In this document: positions 1-8,379 of the stretch, piece by piece
How the letters are laid out: each line of letters begins with the position of its first letter
How positions within the stretch are numbered: position 1 is the first letter of the stretch
Assembly: GCF_014269205.2 (NCBI RefSeq)
Contig: NZ_JABWRY020000001.1
Coordinates: 1,302,001 to 1,366,000, forward strand
Reading direction: 5' to 3'
Length of the DNA: 64,000 nucleotides
Origin: Pseudomonas kermanshahensis
Lineage (GTDB): Bacteria > Pseudomonadota > Gammaproteobacteria > Pseudomonadales > Pseudomonadaceae
Made by a program: the position numbers and the translations under genes
Notes under the pieces: model-generated
The model's database searches: none
What the model saw: the letters and a program-made list of their open reading frames with translations, nothing else
What the model was told of the DNA's origin: nothing

Positions 1-25
1 GTCCCGGCCAACAAGGAGTGTGTGC

Positions 26-814
26 ATGCAACTCGAGATCTTCCAGGTCGATGCGTTTTCCGCTGAGCCTTTCGGTGGCAACCCGGCAGCAGTCATCCCG
101 CTGGACAGCTGGCTGCCGGACGATGTGCTGCAACGCATCGCCGAAGAGAACAACCTGTCCGAAACCGCCTATTTCGTGCGCAACGGTGAGGCATACGACC
201 TGCGTTGGTTCACCCCGACGGTCGAGGTCGACCTGTGCGGCCATGCCACCTTGGCCTCGGCTTATGTGTTGTTCGAGCAGTTGGGCGAGCAGGCGCCCGT
301 GTTGCGGTTCAATACCCGCAGTGGCGAGTTGCGTGTCAGCCGTGGCGCCGACGGGCTGCTAGCGATGGACTTCCCGGCCAAGCAGCCGGAAGCGGTGGAG
401 GCCCCAGCGGGCCTGTTGGAGGCGCTGGGCCTGAGCAGTGCGCGAGCGGTGTACCGCAGCGATGACTTGGTGGTGGTGATCGATGACGCGTCGTTGCTGG
501 ACCCGTTGAAACCCGATTTTGTGGCCCTGTCGGCCTTTGAAGTGCGCGGGGTCGCCGTGACTGCGGCGGGGCGCGGGTTTGATTTTGTCACCCGGTGGTT
601 CGGCCCGCGGGTGGGCGTGAACGAGGACCCGGTAACGGGCTCGGCGCACACTTCGCTGGCGCCGTTGTGGGCCGAACGGTTGGGCAAGAATGTGCTGAGC
701 TGCGAGCAGGGTGGGGTGCGCAAGGGGCAGCTGCTGTGCGAGGTGCTGGGCAATGGGCGGGTGATTATCAGCGGGCGGGCGGCGTTGTATCTGCGGGGGC
801 AGGTGTTTATCTGA
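26..814 (+). CDS. PhzF-family isomerase/epimerase
   Basis: This is a 262-residue PhzF-fold protein, the family of phenazine-pathway isomerase PhzF and diaminopimelate-epimerase-like enzymes; the substrate cannot be told from sequence. The N-terminus (QVDAFSAEPFGGNPAAV, residues 7-23) and the LSET motif, whose Glu near residue 46 corresponds to the PhzF catalytic acid, are both present. GHATLA (72-77) and EDPVTGSAH (about 200-208) are the other family signatures. Length fits a complete two-lobed protein. I start at the ATG at 26 because AAGGAG lies 7 nt before it; a GTG two codons upstream overlaps that site. No phenazine genes are nearby, so a general metabolic role is more likely. Confidence 0.9.
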   Translation: MQLEIFQVDAFSAEPFGGNPAAVIPLDSWLPDDVLQRIAEENNLSETAYFVRNGEAYDLRWFTPTVEVDLCGHATLASAYVLFEQLGEQAPVLRFNTRSGELRVSRGADGLLAMDFPAKQPEAVEAPAGLLEALGLSSARAVYRSDDLVVVIDDASLLDPLKPDFVALSAFEVRGVAVTAAGRGFDFVTRWFGPRVGVNEDPVTGSAHTSLAPLWAERLGKNVLSCEQGGVRKGQLLCEVLGNGRVIISGRAALYLRGQVFI

Positions 815-837
815 GGGATGTTTTTGGTGGCTGAGGT

Positions 838-1117
838 GCATGCCTTGGGGTTTGCAGCGCCTGTGAGATCGAGCGCCGCCCGCGCGGCGCTTCGCAGCAC
901 AAGGCTGCTCCCACATCTGTTTCGGGCCAGTCACGCCTGTGGGGGCGGCGCGCGACCGCCTTGTTGGTCCGACGCGATATCATGGTGTGCGCCAAGGGGC
1001 CGCGCGCCAATGCCCCAGGACTAATTGGCCCGAAACAAATGTAGGAGCAGCCTTGTGCTGCGAAGCGCCGCGCGGGCGGCGCTCGATCTCCCAGGCGCTG
1101 CAAACCCCAAGACATGC
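838..1117. repeat. Giant inverted repeat, copy A
   Basis: The left arm (838-931) and right arm (1020-1117) are near-perfect reverse complements of about 95 bp around an ~88 bp centre. Each arm carries the smaller palindrome gcgccgcccgcgcggcgc and the REP-like core agcacaaggctgctcc. A second copy lies at 2549-2809. The stretch 815-1203 has no credible gene. Confidence 0.85.
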
Positions 1118-1203
1118 CCCCGCAACCCCACCCCATCCCCAAATCATTGCCTCCCCCCCGCACAACCAGTAGCCTGCGCCCAATTCAAACGAGGATCGCA
1201 GAC

Positions 1204-2145
1204 GTGAGACGCGGTGTGATGTACGCCGGCATGGCCGGTGCGTTGTGGGGCATGGTGTTGATGGTCCCTGAGCTGCTGCCTGAGTTCAACCCGATGCTGC
1301 TGAGCAGCGTGCGCTATGCCATGGTCGGGGTCATCTCGTTGCTGCTGGCACTGCCCATGGCCCGGCAGCTGCGTCAGCTGACCCTGCACGACGCGTGGAT
1401 GCTGCTACGCCTGGCCGTCATCGGCAACCTGGTCTATTTCGTTTTCCTGGTGGCCGCCATCCAGCGTCTGGGCGTGGCGCCGGCTTCGCTGATTGTCGGC
1501 GTACTGCCGCTGACCATCACCCTGTACGGTCGCAACGACAGTGGCGCGGTACCGCTGGCGCGGCTGATCGGCCCATTGGCGCTGATCCTGGCGGGCATGC
1601 TGTGCATCAACCTGCAGACGTTCGCCTTCGCCCCCGGCGACATCGGCGACAAGCTCCTGGGCCTGTTCTACGCATTGGCCGCCCTGGCCTGCTGGACTTG
1701 GTACGCGGTACAGAACAGCCGTTACCTCAAACAATGCGGGCATTTCGACAGCCATCAGTGGTCGGTGCTGTGTGGGGTAATGACCGGGCTGGCCAGCCTG
1801 GTGATGGTCGCAGCCCTGGCCCTGTGGCAGCCGCAACAGTTGCAGGTGGACGCGCCGATGGCGCGCTGGTGGTTGTTCTGGGCGGCCAGCCTGGGCTGCG
1901 CGGTGCTGGGTTCGTGGTTGGCCATGGCGCTGTGGAACGCTGCCTCCAAACGCCTGCCACTCACCCTGAGCGGCCAACTGATCGTCTTCGAAACCTTGTT
2001 CGCCCTGCTTTACGCTTTCCTTTGGCGGCAGACCGGGCCGAGCGTGCTAGAGGCGGCAGCGATCATTCTGGTGATTGGCGGCGTGCTGTGGTCCATGCGC
2101 CAGCACGGAACGCCGCGAGAACTTGCCAAACCGGTGCATACCTGA
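1204..2145 (+). CDS. EamA-family (DMT) transporter
   Basis: This is a 313-residue integral membrane protein of the drug/metabolite transporter superfamily, with about ten hydrophobic helices arranged as two EamA repeats. The substrate is unknown; relatives export amino acids and other small metabolites across the inner membrane. I choose the GTG at 1204 (VRRGVMYAGMAGALWG) because GAGG lies 9 nt upstream and the first helix follows directly. The open frame continues 30 codons upstream, but that part is low-complexity Pro/Thr-rich and overlaps the end of the giant inverted repeat. The FKBP gene follows after 41 bp on the same strand and could be cotranscribed. Confidence 0.85.
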   Translation: MRRGVMYAGMAGALWGMVLMVPELLPEFNPMLLSSVRYAMVGVISLLLALPMARQLRQLTLHDAWMLLRLAVIGNLVYFVFLVAAIQRLGVAPASLIVGVLPLTITLYGRNDSGAVPLARLIGPLALILAGMLCINLQTFAFAPGDIGDKLLGLFYALAALACWTWYAVQNSRYLKQCGHFDSHQWSVLCGVMTGLASLVMVAALALWQPQQLQVDAPMARWWLFWAASLGCAVLGSWLAMALWNAASKRLPLTLSGQLIVFETLFALLYAFLWRQTGPSVLEAAAIILVIGGVLWSMRQHGTPRELAKPVHT

Positions 2146-2186
2146 GAAAAGGGCGGCTTTGATTTTTTCAGCGTTGGAGCATGCCC

Positions 2187-2525
2187 ATGAGCAGCGAACT
2201 GCAGATCATCGACCTCGTCGAAGGCGACGGTAAAGCCGCCGTCAAAGGCGCCCTGATCACCACCCAGTACACCGGCTGGCTGGCCGACGGCAGCACGTTC
2301 GATTCATCCTGGTCGCGCGGCATACCCTTCCAGTGCGTGATCGGCACGGGGCGCGTGATCAAAGGGTGGGACCAAGGCTTGATGGGCATGCGCGTCGGCG
2401 GCAAACGCAAACTGCAGGTGCCGGCGCACCTGGGGTATGGCGAGCGCAGTGTGGGGGCGATACCGCCGAATTCGGATTTGACGTTTGAGATCGAGCTGCT
2501 GGAAGTGCTGACGCGGGATGATTGA
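2187..2525 (+). CDS. FKBP-type peptidyl-prolyl isomerase
   Basis: This is a single-domain FKBP rotamase of 112 residues that speeds cis/trans isomerisation of X-Pro bonds. No signal peptide is seen, so it should be cytoplasmic. Family residues are visible: YTGWLADGSTFDSS, the pocket segment VIGTGRVIKGWDQGL, AHLGYG and the closing strand LTFEIELLEV. The GGAG at 2176-2179 is 7 nt before the ATG at 2187 but only 1 nt before the ATG at 2181, so 2187 is preferred. Length is normal for the small FKBP class. It sits between the two copies of the giant inverted repeat together with the EamA gene. Confidence 0.92.
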   Translation: MSSELQIIDLVEGDGKAAVKGALITTQYTGWLADGSTFDSSWSRGIPFQCVIGTGRVIKGWDQGLMGMRVGGKRKLQVPAHLGYGERSVGAIPPNSDLTFEIELLEVLTRDD

Positions 2526-2548
2526 GATATTGATGAGTTTTTGCGGGT

Positions 2549-2809
2549 GTATGCCTTGAGGTTTGCAGTGCCTACGAGATCGAGCGCCGCCCGCGCGGCG
2601 CTTCGCAGCACAAGGCTGCTCCTACATTTGTTTCGGGCCAGTCACGCTTGCACCCTAGCGCGCGACCGCCTTGTTTGTCCGACTCGATATTGAGACGGGC
2701 ACAAAGGGGCCGCGCGCCAATCTCACAGGACTAATTGGCCTGAAACCGATGTAGGAGCAGCCTTGTGCTGCGAAGCGCCGCGCGGGCGGCGGTCGGTCTC
2801 GTAGGCGCC
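2549..2809. repeat. Giant inverted repeat, copy B
   Basis: This is a second, diverged copy of the element at 838-1117 in the same orientation. The left arm is about 2549-2642 and the right arm 2730-2809. The central segment has diverged most; the small GC palindrome and the cacaaggctgctcc core are preserved. Together the copies bracket the EamA and FKBP genes. Confidence 0.8.
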
Positions 2810-2972
2810 AGATCATTCACGCCATACATACAGGGTATACATAATTCAGCAACACACATCCTCTAACGTTGGCCTTGCCTAGGGAACGGCAATCACGCTC
2901 AGGGAGGAACCAAACGGGTTGACGGCACTCTGACCCTCACTCGTTGCCAGGGATGGCACTCACTACAAGGAC

Positions 2973-2995
2973 GCCCTGCGGCTGCGGCGCAGGGC
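2973..2995. other. GC-rich hairpin in the gap before the phosphatase gene
   Basis: GCCCTGCG and CGCAGGGC form an 8 bp stem around a 7 nt loop, with no T-run after it. It lies 47 nt before the phosphatase start. Apart from this hairpin and repeat copy B, I see nothing in the gene-free stretch 2526-3042. Confidence 0.4.
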
Positions 2996-3042
2996 AACGT
3001 GGCGGGTCAACCCGATTTTCTCTGCCACAAGAGCCTGCCTTG

Positions 3043-3705
3043 ATGAAGTTGCCAACCTTTCTCCGCCATCGTCGCCACTTGCTGTTGAGCCTCGCGCTCA
3101 CGGCTGTGGCCATACCGCTGGCGTTGGATGCTGTCGAAAGCCGTGCGCAGCCGGTCGATGGCACCCAGACCCTGGTCTTCCTGCGCCACGCCGAGAAACC
3201 GGGCGAGGGGCTCGGGCAACTGAACTGCCAAGGCCTCAACCGGGCATTGGACCTGGCCACGTTGCTGCCAGAACGTTTTGGCAATGCCGACTACGTGTTC
3301 GCCGCCAACCCATCGCGGCATGTCGAGGAAGGCAGCAAGGACCAGAGCTACAGCTATATCCGCCCATTGATGACCATCACCCCCAGCGCCATCCGCCAGG
3401 GGCTGCCGGTGAACATCGACTACGGTGCCAACGACACCGACGCACTGGCCGAGGAGTTGCTAAGCGACAAATACCGCAACGCGACGGTCTACACCGCTTG
3501 GTCCCACGGCTACCTGCCAGAACTCATCAATACCGTGGCCGGCAAGGCGCTGGGTGAGGAGCGGGTGATCACCGAGGACTGGAACGGTGACGATTTCGAC
3601 ACCCTGTATGTGCTCACGCTGACCTGGCACGACGGCAAGGCCAGCCTGCTCAGCCGCAATGTGCGGCAGGGCCTCAATGACGGTGCCCATAGCTGTCCGA
3701 GCTGA
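3043..3705 (+). CDS. Exported histidine phosphatase family protein
   Basis: This is a 220-residue protein with a basic N-terminus and a hydrophobic segment (about residues 12-30) that looks like a signal peptide or membrane anchor, so it probably acts in the periplasm. LRHAEKP (47-53) is the RHG-type motif with the phospho-accepting His49; CQGLNRALDLATLL resembles the second conserved helix and SHGYLPEL carries a later His. The branch is the small histidine-phosphatase group with RHA in place of RHG; the substrate is unknown. The ATG at 3043 is chosen because the signal-like segment starts there; upstream codons are low complexity. The ribosome site is weak (AGAG). Confidence 0.8.
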   Translation: MKLPTFLRHRRHLLLSLALTAVAIPLALDAVESRAQPVDGTQTLVFLRHAEKPGEGLGQLNCQGLNRALDLATLLPERFGNADYVFAANPSRHVEEGSKDQSYSYIRPLMTITPSAIRQGLPVNIDYGANDTDALAEELLSDKYRNATVYTAWSHGYLPELINTVAGKALGEERVITEDWNGDDFDTLYVLTLTWHDGKASLLSRNVRQGLNDGAHSCPS

Positions 3706-3750
3706 TGCGCTGCTACTGTGTGGGCAAGGAAGCCGAAACAGGGGCCACGC

Positions 3751-4944
3751 ATGAAGCACGAGGTGACGGTCATTGGAGGGGGTGTCATTGGCCTGGCGAC
3801 GGCCTATGCGCTGGTGCGCGAAGGGCTGTCGGTAGCGCTGATCGAGGCGCGTGACAGCCTGGCGTCTGCCACCAGTTTCGCCAATGGCGGGCAGTTGTCA
3901 TACCGCTATGTGGCGCCATTGGCCGATGCCGGTGTGCCGTGGCAGGCACTGGGCTGGATGCTGCAGGGGGATTCGCCGCTGCGTTTGCGGTTGCGATTCG
4001 ACCCGGCGCAGTGGCGTTGGTTACTGGCGTTCATGATGGCCTGTCGCAGCCGTGTCAATGCTCGCAATGGCGCACAACTGCTGGCGTTGGCGCTGGAAAG
4101 CCAAGCCGCCCTGGCGCGCTGGCGCGAGGAGGATGGGCTGACGGATTTTGCCTGGCGGCGTAACGGCAAGCTGGTCGCCTTTCGCAGTGAGCGGGCGTTC
4201 AACCAAGGGCGCAGGCGCCTGCTCGATCCAATCAACCAACGCGTGCTCGATGCCGCCGAGCTCAAAGCCCTGGAGCCGGCCTTGGCCGGGGGGCCGTTCG
4301 TGGGGGGCGTGCTCACACCTGATGAGGAAGTCGCCGACTGTCACCGCTTCTGTGTACGCCTGGCCGAGCGTTTGCGCGCATCCGGGCAGTGCCAGTTTTT
4401 GCTCGGTAAGCCAGTGACTCAGCTGGTCGCACATCACGATCGGGTGGTTGCGTTGCAATTGGGCAGCGAGCAGGTGGATGTGCAGCGCCTGGTGCTGTGT
4501 GCGGGTCATCGCAGTGCGGGGTTGGCGCTACCGGGTTTGAAGTTGCCGGTCTATCCGCTGAAGGGCTACAGCCTGACTGCGCCGATTGCCCCTGAGCATC
4601 GGGCGCCGGAGGTCAGTGTTACCGACTACGAGCGCAAGATCGTCTATGCGCGCCTGGACCGCCAGCTGCGGGTTGCGGCGATGGTGGATATCGTCGGTTA
4701 CGATGAATCGGTGGATGCGCGCCGACTCGACAGCATGCGCCGGCTGGCGCTGGATACGCTGCCCAACGCCGCCGACTACGGGCAGGCGGTGGAATGGGCG
4801 GGGATGCGGCCAGCGACGCCTACCGGGGTGCCGATCATTGGGGCGACGGCGTATCGGAACCTGTGGCTGAACCTGGGGCATGGGGCACTGGGTTTTACGT
4901 TGGCCTGTGGCAGTGGGGAGCGGTTGGCCAGGATATTGCGCTGA
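3751..4944 (+). CDS. FAD-dependent oxidoreductase, DadA-like
   Basis: This is a 397-residue flavoprotein of the D-amino-acid dehydrogenase (DadA)/glycine-oxidase fold. An FAD dinucleotide-binding motif starts almost at the N-terminus (VIGGGVIGLATAYALVREG), followed by the DadA-type SFANGGQLSY segment; GMRPATPTGVPIIG and LGHGALGFTLACGSG are the C-terminal FAD contacts. It probably oxidises D-amino acids to keto acids and passes electrons to the respiratory chain. It is somewhat shorter than classical DadA and no dadX racemase is adjacent. It converges on the racemase/NCS1 operon, so it may act on D-amino acids released from hydantoin-like compounds; that link is inference. The start at 3751 keeps the Rossmann motif at the N-terminus. 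Confidence 0.85.
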   Translation: MKHEVTVIGGGVIGLATAYALVREGLSVALIEARDSLASATSFANGGQLSYRYVAPLADAGVPWQALGWMLQGDSPLRLRLRFDPAQWRWLLAFMMACRSRVNARNGAQLLALALESQAALARWREEDGLTDFAWRRNGKLVAFRSERAFNQGRRRLLDPINQRVLDAAELKALEPALAGGPFVGGVLTPDEEVADCHRFCVRLAERLRASGQCQFLLGKPVTQLVAHHDRVVALQLGSEQVDVQRLVLCAGHRSAGLALPGLKLPVYPLKGYSLTAPIAPEHRAPEVSVTDYERKIVYARLDRQLRVAAMVDIVGYDESVDARRLDSMRRLALDTLPNAADYGQAVEWAGMRPATPTGVPIIGATAYRNLWLNLGHGALGFTLACGSGERLARILR

Positions 4945-4947
4945 GTG

Positions 4948-5045
4948 TACCGGCCTCTTCGCGGGTGAACCCGCTCCTACAGGGGCCGCGCAGTGCCTGA
5001 ACACAGCGCTGAACCTGTGCGACTTTAGCCGCGAAGAGGTCGGTA
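4948..5045. repeat. Paired REP element
   Basis: Inverted units taccggcctcttcgcgg (4948-4964) and ccgcgaagaggtcggta (5029-5045) bracket a gcgggtgaacccgc core. The pair lies between two convergent genes and may also serve as a bidirectional transcript end. Confidence 0.7.
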
Positions 5046-5059
5046 AACACGAAGTAGCG

Positions 5060-5788
5060 TTAACGCCCGAAGCGCATCGGCCAGCCCACCACTTTCTTCA
5101 CCCTCGGTGTGGCGTAGGTCCGCACCTTCGACGTACTCAACCCCATCCGCACCAGCGACTCGGCAATGGTCACCGCCGCACTTACACCGTCCACCACCGG
5201 CACGCCGGTGCGTTGACGGATCTGCTCATCCAGCCCCGCCATGCCTCCGCAACCCAGGCAGATCACCTCGGCCTTGTCGTCGCGCACAGCGCGCTCGGCC
5301 TGCTCGACGATGGCTTCCACGGCACGCTGCGGGTCGGCCTCCAGTTCGAGCACGGCCAGGCCACTGGCGCGCACCGACGCGCAGCGGTCGTACAAGCCGG
5401 AAAGCCGCAAGCGGTCTTCGATCAAGGGCACGGTGCGGTCCAGGGTGGTCACCACCGAGTAGGCGTGGCCCAGGTACATGGCCGTGCTGGCGGCGGCATC
5501 GGTGATGTCCACCACGGGGACGTTCAGCAGCTCTTGCAGGCCTTCGCGGCCGTGCTCACCGTAGCCGGCCTGAATCACTGCATCGTAGGGCCCATCGTAG
5601 GCCAGCACCCGGTCCATCACCGCGATGGCCGCCAGGTAGCTTTCAAAGTTGCCCTCCACCGACTCGGCGCCAAACCACGGGGTCAGGCCGATGATTTCGG
5701 TACCTGATGCTGCAACGGCGCGCGCCTGCTCGGCGATGGCCTCGGTGATGGCTTCGGTGGTGTTGACGTTGGCAATCAGAATACGCAT
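5060..5788 (-). CDS. Asp/Glu/hydantoin racemase family protein
   Basis: This is a 242-residue protein of the hydantoin/allantoin racemase group, cofactor-independent enzymes that use two cysteines as acid and base. The second catalytic position is present in LGCGGM (Cys180). The first, which in hydantoin racemases lies in a CFGDPG-type motif near residue 76, reads AGYGEHG (74-80), with Gly where Cys is expected. The enzyme may therefore be altered in activity. It follows the NCS1 transporter by 16 bp with its own AGGGAGAA site, so the two form an operon. I start at the ATG at 5788 (MRILIANVN); an upstream in-frame extension overlaps the transporter end. Confidence 0.85.
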   Translation of the reverse strand: MRILIANVNTTEAITEAIAEQARAVAASGTEIIGLTPWFGAESVEGNFESYLAAIAVMDRVLAYDGPYDAVIQAGYGEHGREGLQELLNVPVVDITDAAASTAMYLGHAYSVVTTLDRTVPLIEDRLRLSGLYDRCASVRASGLAVLELEADPQRAVEAIVEQAERAVRDDKAEVICLGCGGMAGLDEQIRQRTGVPVVDGVSAAVTIAESLVRMGLSTSKVRTYATPRVKKVVGWPMRFGR

Positions 5789-5804
5789 GGACAGTTCTCC
5801 CTGA

Positions 5805-7337
5805 TCAGTGGCTGCTGTGGTCAACGGCGATGCACTCACCGCTGACATCCAGGTAGTGGCGGTTGCGTGGCGCGATCAGCAGGTAAAGGGCCGCGGCGAT
5901 GCCGGCACCGATCAGCCAGGAGAACGGCGCCACGCTATGGAAGTTGGGTACCAGGGCGAGCACGATGGCCAGCAGTGCGGCCGGCACGAAGGCGGCCACG
6001 GCGCGCAGGTTGATGCCCTTGGTGTAGTGATAGGCGCCGGCCGGGTCTTCGCTGTACAGCTGCGGCACGTTGATGCAGCCTTTGCGCAGCAACCAGTAGT
6101 CGGCCATGATCACCCCGTACAGCGGGCCGAGCAGGGCGCCCAGGCCCGACAGGAAGTACACGATCACCAGCGGGCTGTTGTACAGGTTCCAGGGCAGGAT
6201 CAACACCGCGAGGGTGGCGCTGATCAGCCCCGCGCGACGGAAGTTCAGGTGGCGTGGCGCCAGGTTGCTGAGCACGAAGGCTGGGGCGACGAAGTTGGCC
6301 ATGATATTCACGGCCACCGTGACGATCAGGAAGGCCAGGCAACCCAGGACCAGGAAGGGGGTGTTGGGGATGCTGGCGACGATCTGCGTCGGGCTGTCGA
6401 TGATCTGGCCGTTGATCTGGAACTGCGCGCCGCACAGCACCACGGTGATCATCGCGAACACCAGGATATTCACCGGCAAGCCCCAGAAGTTACCGACGCG
6501 GATGGTCTTGCGGCAGGGCGAAGAGCGGGCGAAGTCGCAGAAGTTGAGCACCAGGGTGCCGTAGATCGCCAACCACAGGGCACCGCCCGCGAAGATGTTG
6601 CGCCACATCTCGTAACCGGTCAGCGGCGCCGCCACCGACCAGGCGATACGCGCGTCGGCCTTGAAGTACATGAACACCGCCAGGCTGGCGACGGTGAGCA
6701 GGATCACCGGGCCGGCGAAGGCCTCGTAGCGGCGTACCATCTCCATGCCGTAGGCGAGGATCACCAACTGCACCAGCCAGATCGCCACGAAGCAGACCCA
6801 GCCCAGGCTCGACAGGCCAAGGATGCTGTCCTGGTCGTGGACGGCCAGTTGCGGCCATACGGCGGTCAGCAGCACGCGCAGCACGACCGAGGCCAGGTAG
6901 GTTTGGATGCCGAACCAGGCAATGGCAATGACCGCGCGGATCAACGCCGGTATTTGCGCGCCATGGATACCGAAGGCAATGCGGCTGATGACCGGAAACG
7001 GTACGCCGGTCTTTTGCCCCATGTAACCGGACAGGTTCATGAAGAAGTACACCAGCGCCGCACCAATGGCCAGCGACACCAGTATCTGCCAGCCGCCCAG
7101 CCCGAGGGCAAACAGCCCCATGGCGAACGAGTAGTTGGCGATGTTGTGCACATCGTTGGTCCATAACGCAAAGATGCTGTAACCGCCCCAGCGCCGACCT
7201 TCGGCGCGTGTTGGGGCGAGGTCGCGGTTATGCAGGCGTGGGCTCAGTTCAAGTGCTGGCGCAGGGCCGGCAAGTGTGGAGATGGGGTTGCTGCTGGCGA
7301 CGGAAAGTTCAGGGGCAAGGTCGAGGCTTGTACGCAT
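5805..7337 (-). CDS. NCS1-family nucleobase/hydantoin:cation symporter
   Basis: This is a 510-residue inner-membrane transporter of the nucleobase:cation symporter-1 family (uracil, allantoin, cytosine or hydantoin uptake), with about twelve hydrophobic helices. Family segments include the TNDVHNIANYSFAMGLFALG region of helix 1, GVPFPVISRIAFGIHGAQIP and GVIMADYWLLRK near the end. The ATG at 7337 is chosen because AGGAG lies 9 nt before it; a GTG seven codons upstream overlaps that site. The hydantoin-type racemase follows in the same operon, which points to hydantoin or allantoin as substrate. The 470 bp upstream carry a TTGTATACAA palindrome and a RutR-like site, suggesting control together with the purine genes. 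Confidence 0.9.
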   Translation of the reverse strand: MRTSLDLAPELSVASSNPISTLAGPAPALELSPRLHNRDLAPTRAEGRRWGGYSIFALWTNDVHNIANYSFAMGLFALGLGGWQILVSLAIGAALVYFFMNLSGYMGQKTGVPFPVISRIAFGIHGAQIPALIRAVIAIAWFGIQTYLASVVLRVLLTAVWPQLAVHDQDSILGLSSLGWVCFVAIWLVQLVILAYGMEMVRRYEAFAGPVILLTVASLAVFMYFKADARIAWSVAAPLTGYEMWRNIFAGGALWLAIYGTLVLNFCDFARSSPCRKTIRVGNFWGLPVNILVFAMITVVLCGAQFQINGQIIDSPTQIVASIPNTPFLVLGCLAFLIVTVAVNIMANFVAPAFVLSNLAPRHLNFRRAGLISATLAVLILPWNLYNSPLVIVYFLSGLGALLGPLYGVIMADYWLLRKGCINVPQLYSEDPAGAYHYTKGINLRAVAAFVPAALLAIVLALVPNFHSVAPFSWLIGAGIAAALYLLIAPRNRHYLDVSGECIAVDHSSH

Positions 7338-7494
7338 TCCGGCAGGCTCCTGATGCACGTGGACTGCGATGAGCGGGCAATGCGCACGGGCTCGCCATCT
7401 CGTCGGTGCAGCGTCGGCATCACTGGGTTCTGGGCGCGGCGGCCGACGGGTAGGGCGGCGTCGCGGGTTCTTGTGTATTTATGTTTTGCCTAAC

Positions 7495-7504
7495 TTGTAT
7501 ACAA
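7495..7504. promoter_or_regulatory. TTGTATACAA operator upstream of NCS1 operon
   Basis: This perfect 10 bp palindrome lies about 157 bp before the NCS1 start, in a gene-free AT-rich stretch (7338-7808). The same palindrome recurs at 25540, 25680 and 35140, with TTGTGTACAA at 35323 and 39656. Its form (tGTa-tACa) is typical of FadR/FCD-type GntR operators. Confidence 0.6.
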
Positions 7505-7616
7505 AACACGAACACACAAAAGCGAGTTCCATGCCAGCCGAAAAGCGACGTTCAAGTTGCCATTGTTTTGAAATCGTCTTTTTTAACGCTAACTAAATGA
7601 AATTAAGGAAATAAAA

Positions 7617-7676
7617 TTTGACCAATTAAACAGCTTTTATTTTTTGATCGTTTTATTAGTTGATCAATTGGTCAAA
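7617..7676. promoter_or_regulatory. RutR-like operator region upstream of NCS1
   Basis: TTTGACCAATT (7617-7627) is repeated inverted as AATTGGTCAAA (7666-7676). The right half also forms TTGATCAATTGGTCAA (7660-7675), which differs by one base from the E. coli RutR consensus TTGACCAnnTGGTCAA. A RutR-like TetR protein is encoded at 26341-26952. The flanking DNA is strikingly AT-rich. Confidence 0.55.
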
Positions 7677-7755
7677 ATAAGTAGCGTGGAGGGTGTAACG
7701 TATTGGGGCACGGTTGAGAAAAGTGCACACAAAAATGGCACCTATAGTGACATTT

Positions 7756-7765
7756 ATGTGTACAA
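7756..7765. promoter_or_regulatory. Degenerate TTGTRTACAA site
   Basis: ATGTGTACAA differs from TTGTGTACAA at one base. It lies 43 bp beyond the 3' end of the Lrp gene, far from the NCS1 start, so its role is uncertain. Nothing else is recognisable in 7677-7808. Confidence 0.3.
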
Positions 7766-7808
7766 AAAATAGTCAGCTTTTGCCTATGCCGACCACTTAG
7801 AGGTAGGT

Positions 7809-8246
7809 TCAGCCCATCGGCGGCAGGCGTCGCTTCACCGGGCTCTTCTTGATGATCGCGGTGTTGGTTTCGGCCAGCACATTGATCCGGTCGAGCAGGG
7901 TGTCAAGCTGTTCCATCGAGCGCACATGCAAACGCGCAATGAAGCAGTCCTCGCCGGTCACCTTGTCGCATTCGGTGAATTCAGGGATCGCAATGATCTG
8001 CCGCTCCACTTCCTGCAACTGCCCCGGCAGCGGGCGGATACGCACGATCGCCTGCAACTGGTAACCAAAACTGCGTGGGTCGACATCCACGGTGTAACCG
8101 CGCAAGACGCCGCGTTCTTCCAGGCGGCGCAAGCGCTCGCTGACGCTGGGGGCAGACAAGCCACTGATCTGCGCCAGGGCCTTGAGTGAGCGCCGCGAGT
8201 CTTCCATCAACGCGTTGATCAGCAGTTGGTCGATAGCATCGGTCAT
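7809..8246 (-). CDS. Lrp/AsnC family transcriptional regulator
   Basis: This is a 145-residue Lrp-type regulator. The N-terminal winged helix-turn-helix (about residues 5-55, with LAQISGLSAPSVSERLRRLEERG) is followed by an effector-binding/oligomerisation domain (YQLQAIVRIRPLPGQ ... GEDCFIARLHV). Members sense amino acids and often control the neighbouring divergent gene; here that is the EamA transporter starting 133 bp away on the other strand, so an amino-acid exporter controlled by this protein is a reasonable guess. The ATG at 8246 is preferred because TGAGG sits just upstream; the ATG four codons earlier overlaps that site. Confidence 0.92.
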   Translation of the reverse strand: MTDAIDQLLINALMEDSRRSLKALAQISGLSAPSVSERLRRLEERGVLRGYTVDVDPRSFGYQLQAIVRIRPLPGQLQEVERQIIAIPEFTECDKVTGEDCFIARLHVRSMEQLDTLLDRINVLAETNTAIIKKSPVKRRLPPMG

Positions 8247-8379
8247 GCGTAACCTCATCAGGCTATTCGGGTGATTTGCCTTGATAGTAAAGGCAAGCTG
8301 GCGGATGCGCCTTTGATATCCGCTGGAAGGTCCCCCGTCACCCTTTGCATACTGTTGCCATTATCAACGGAGGTGTGAG

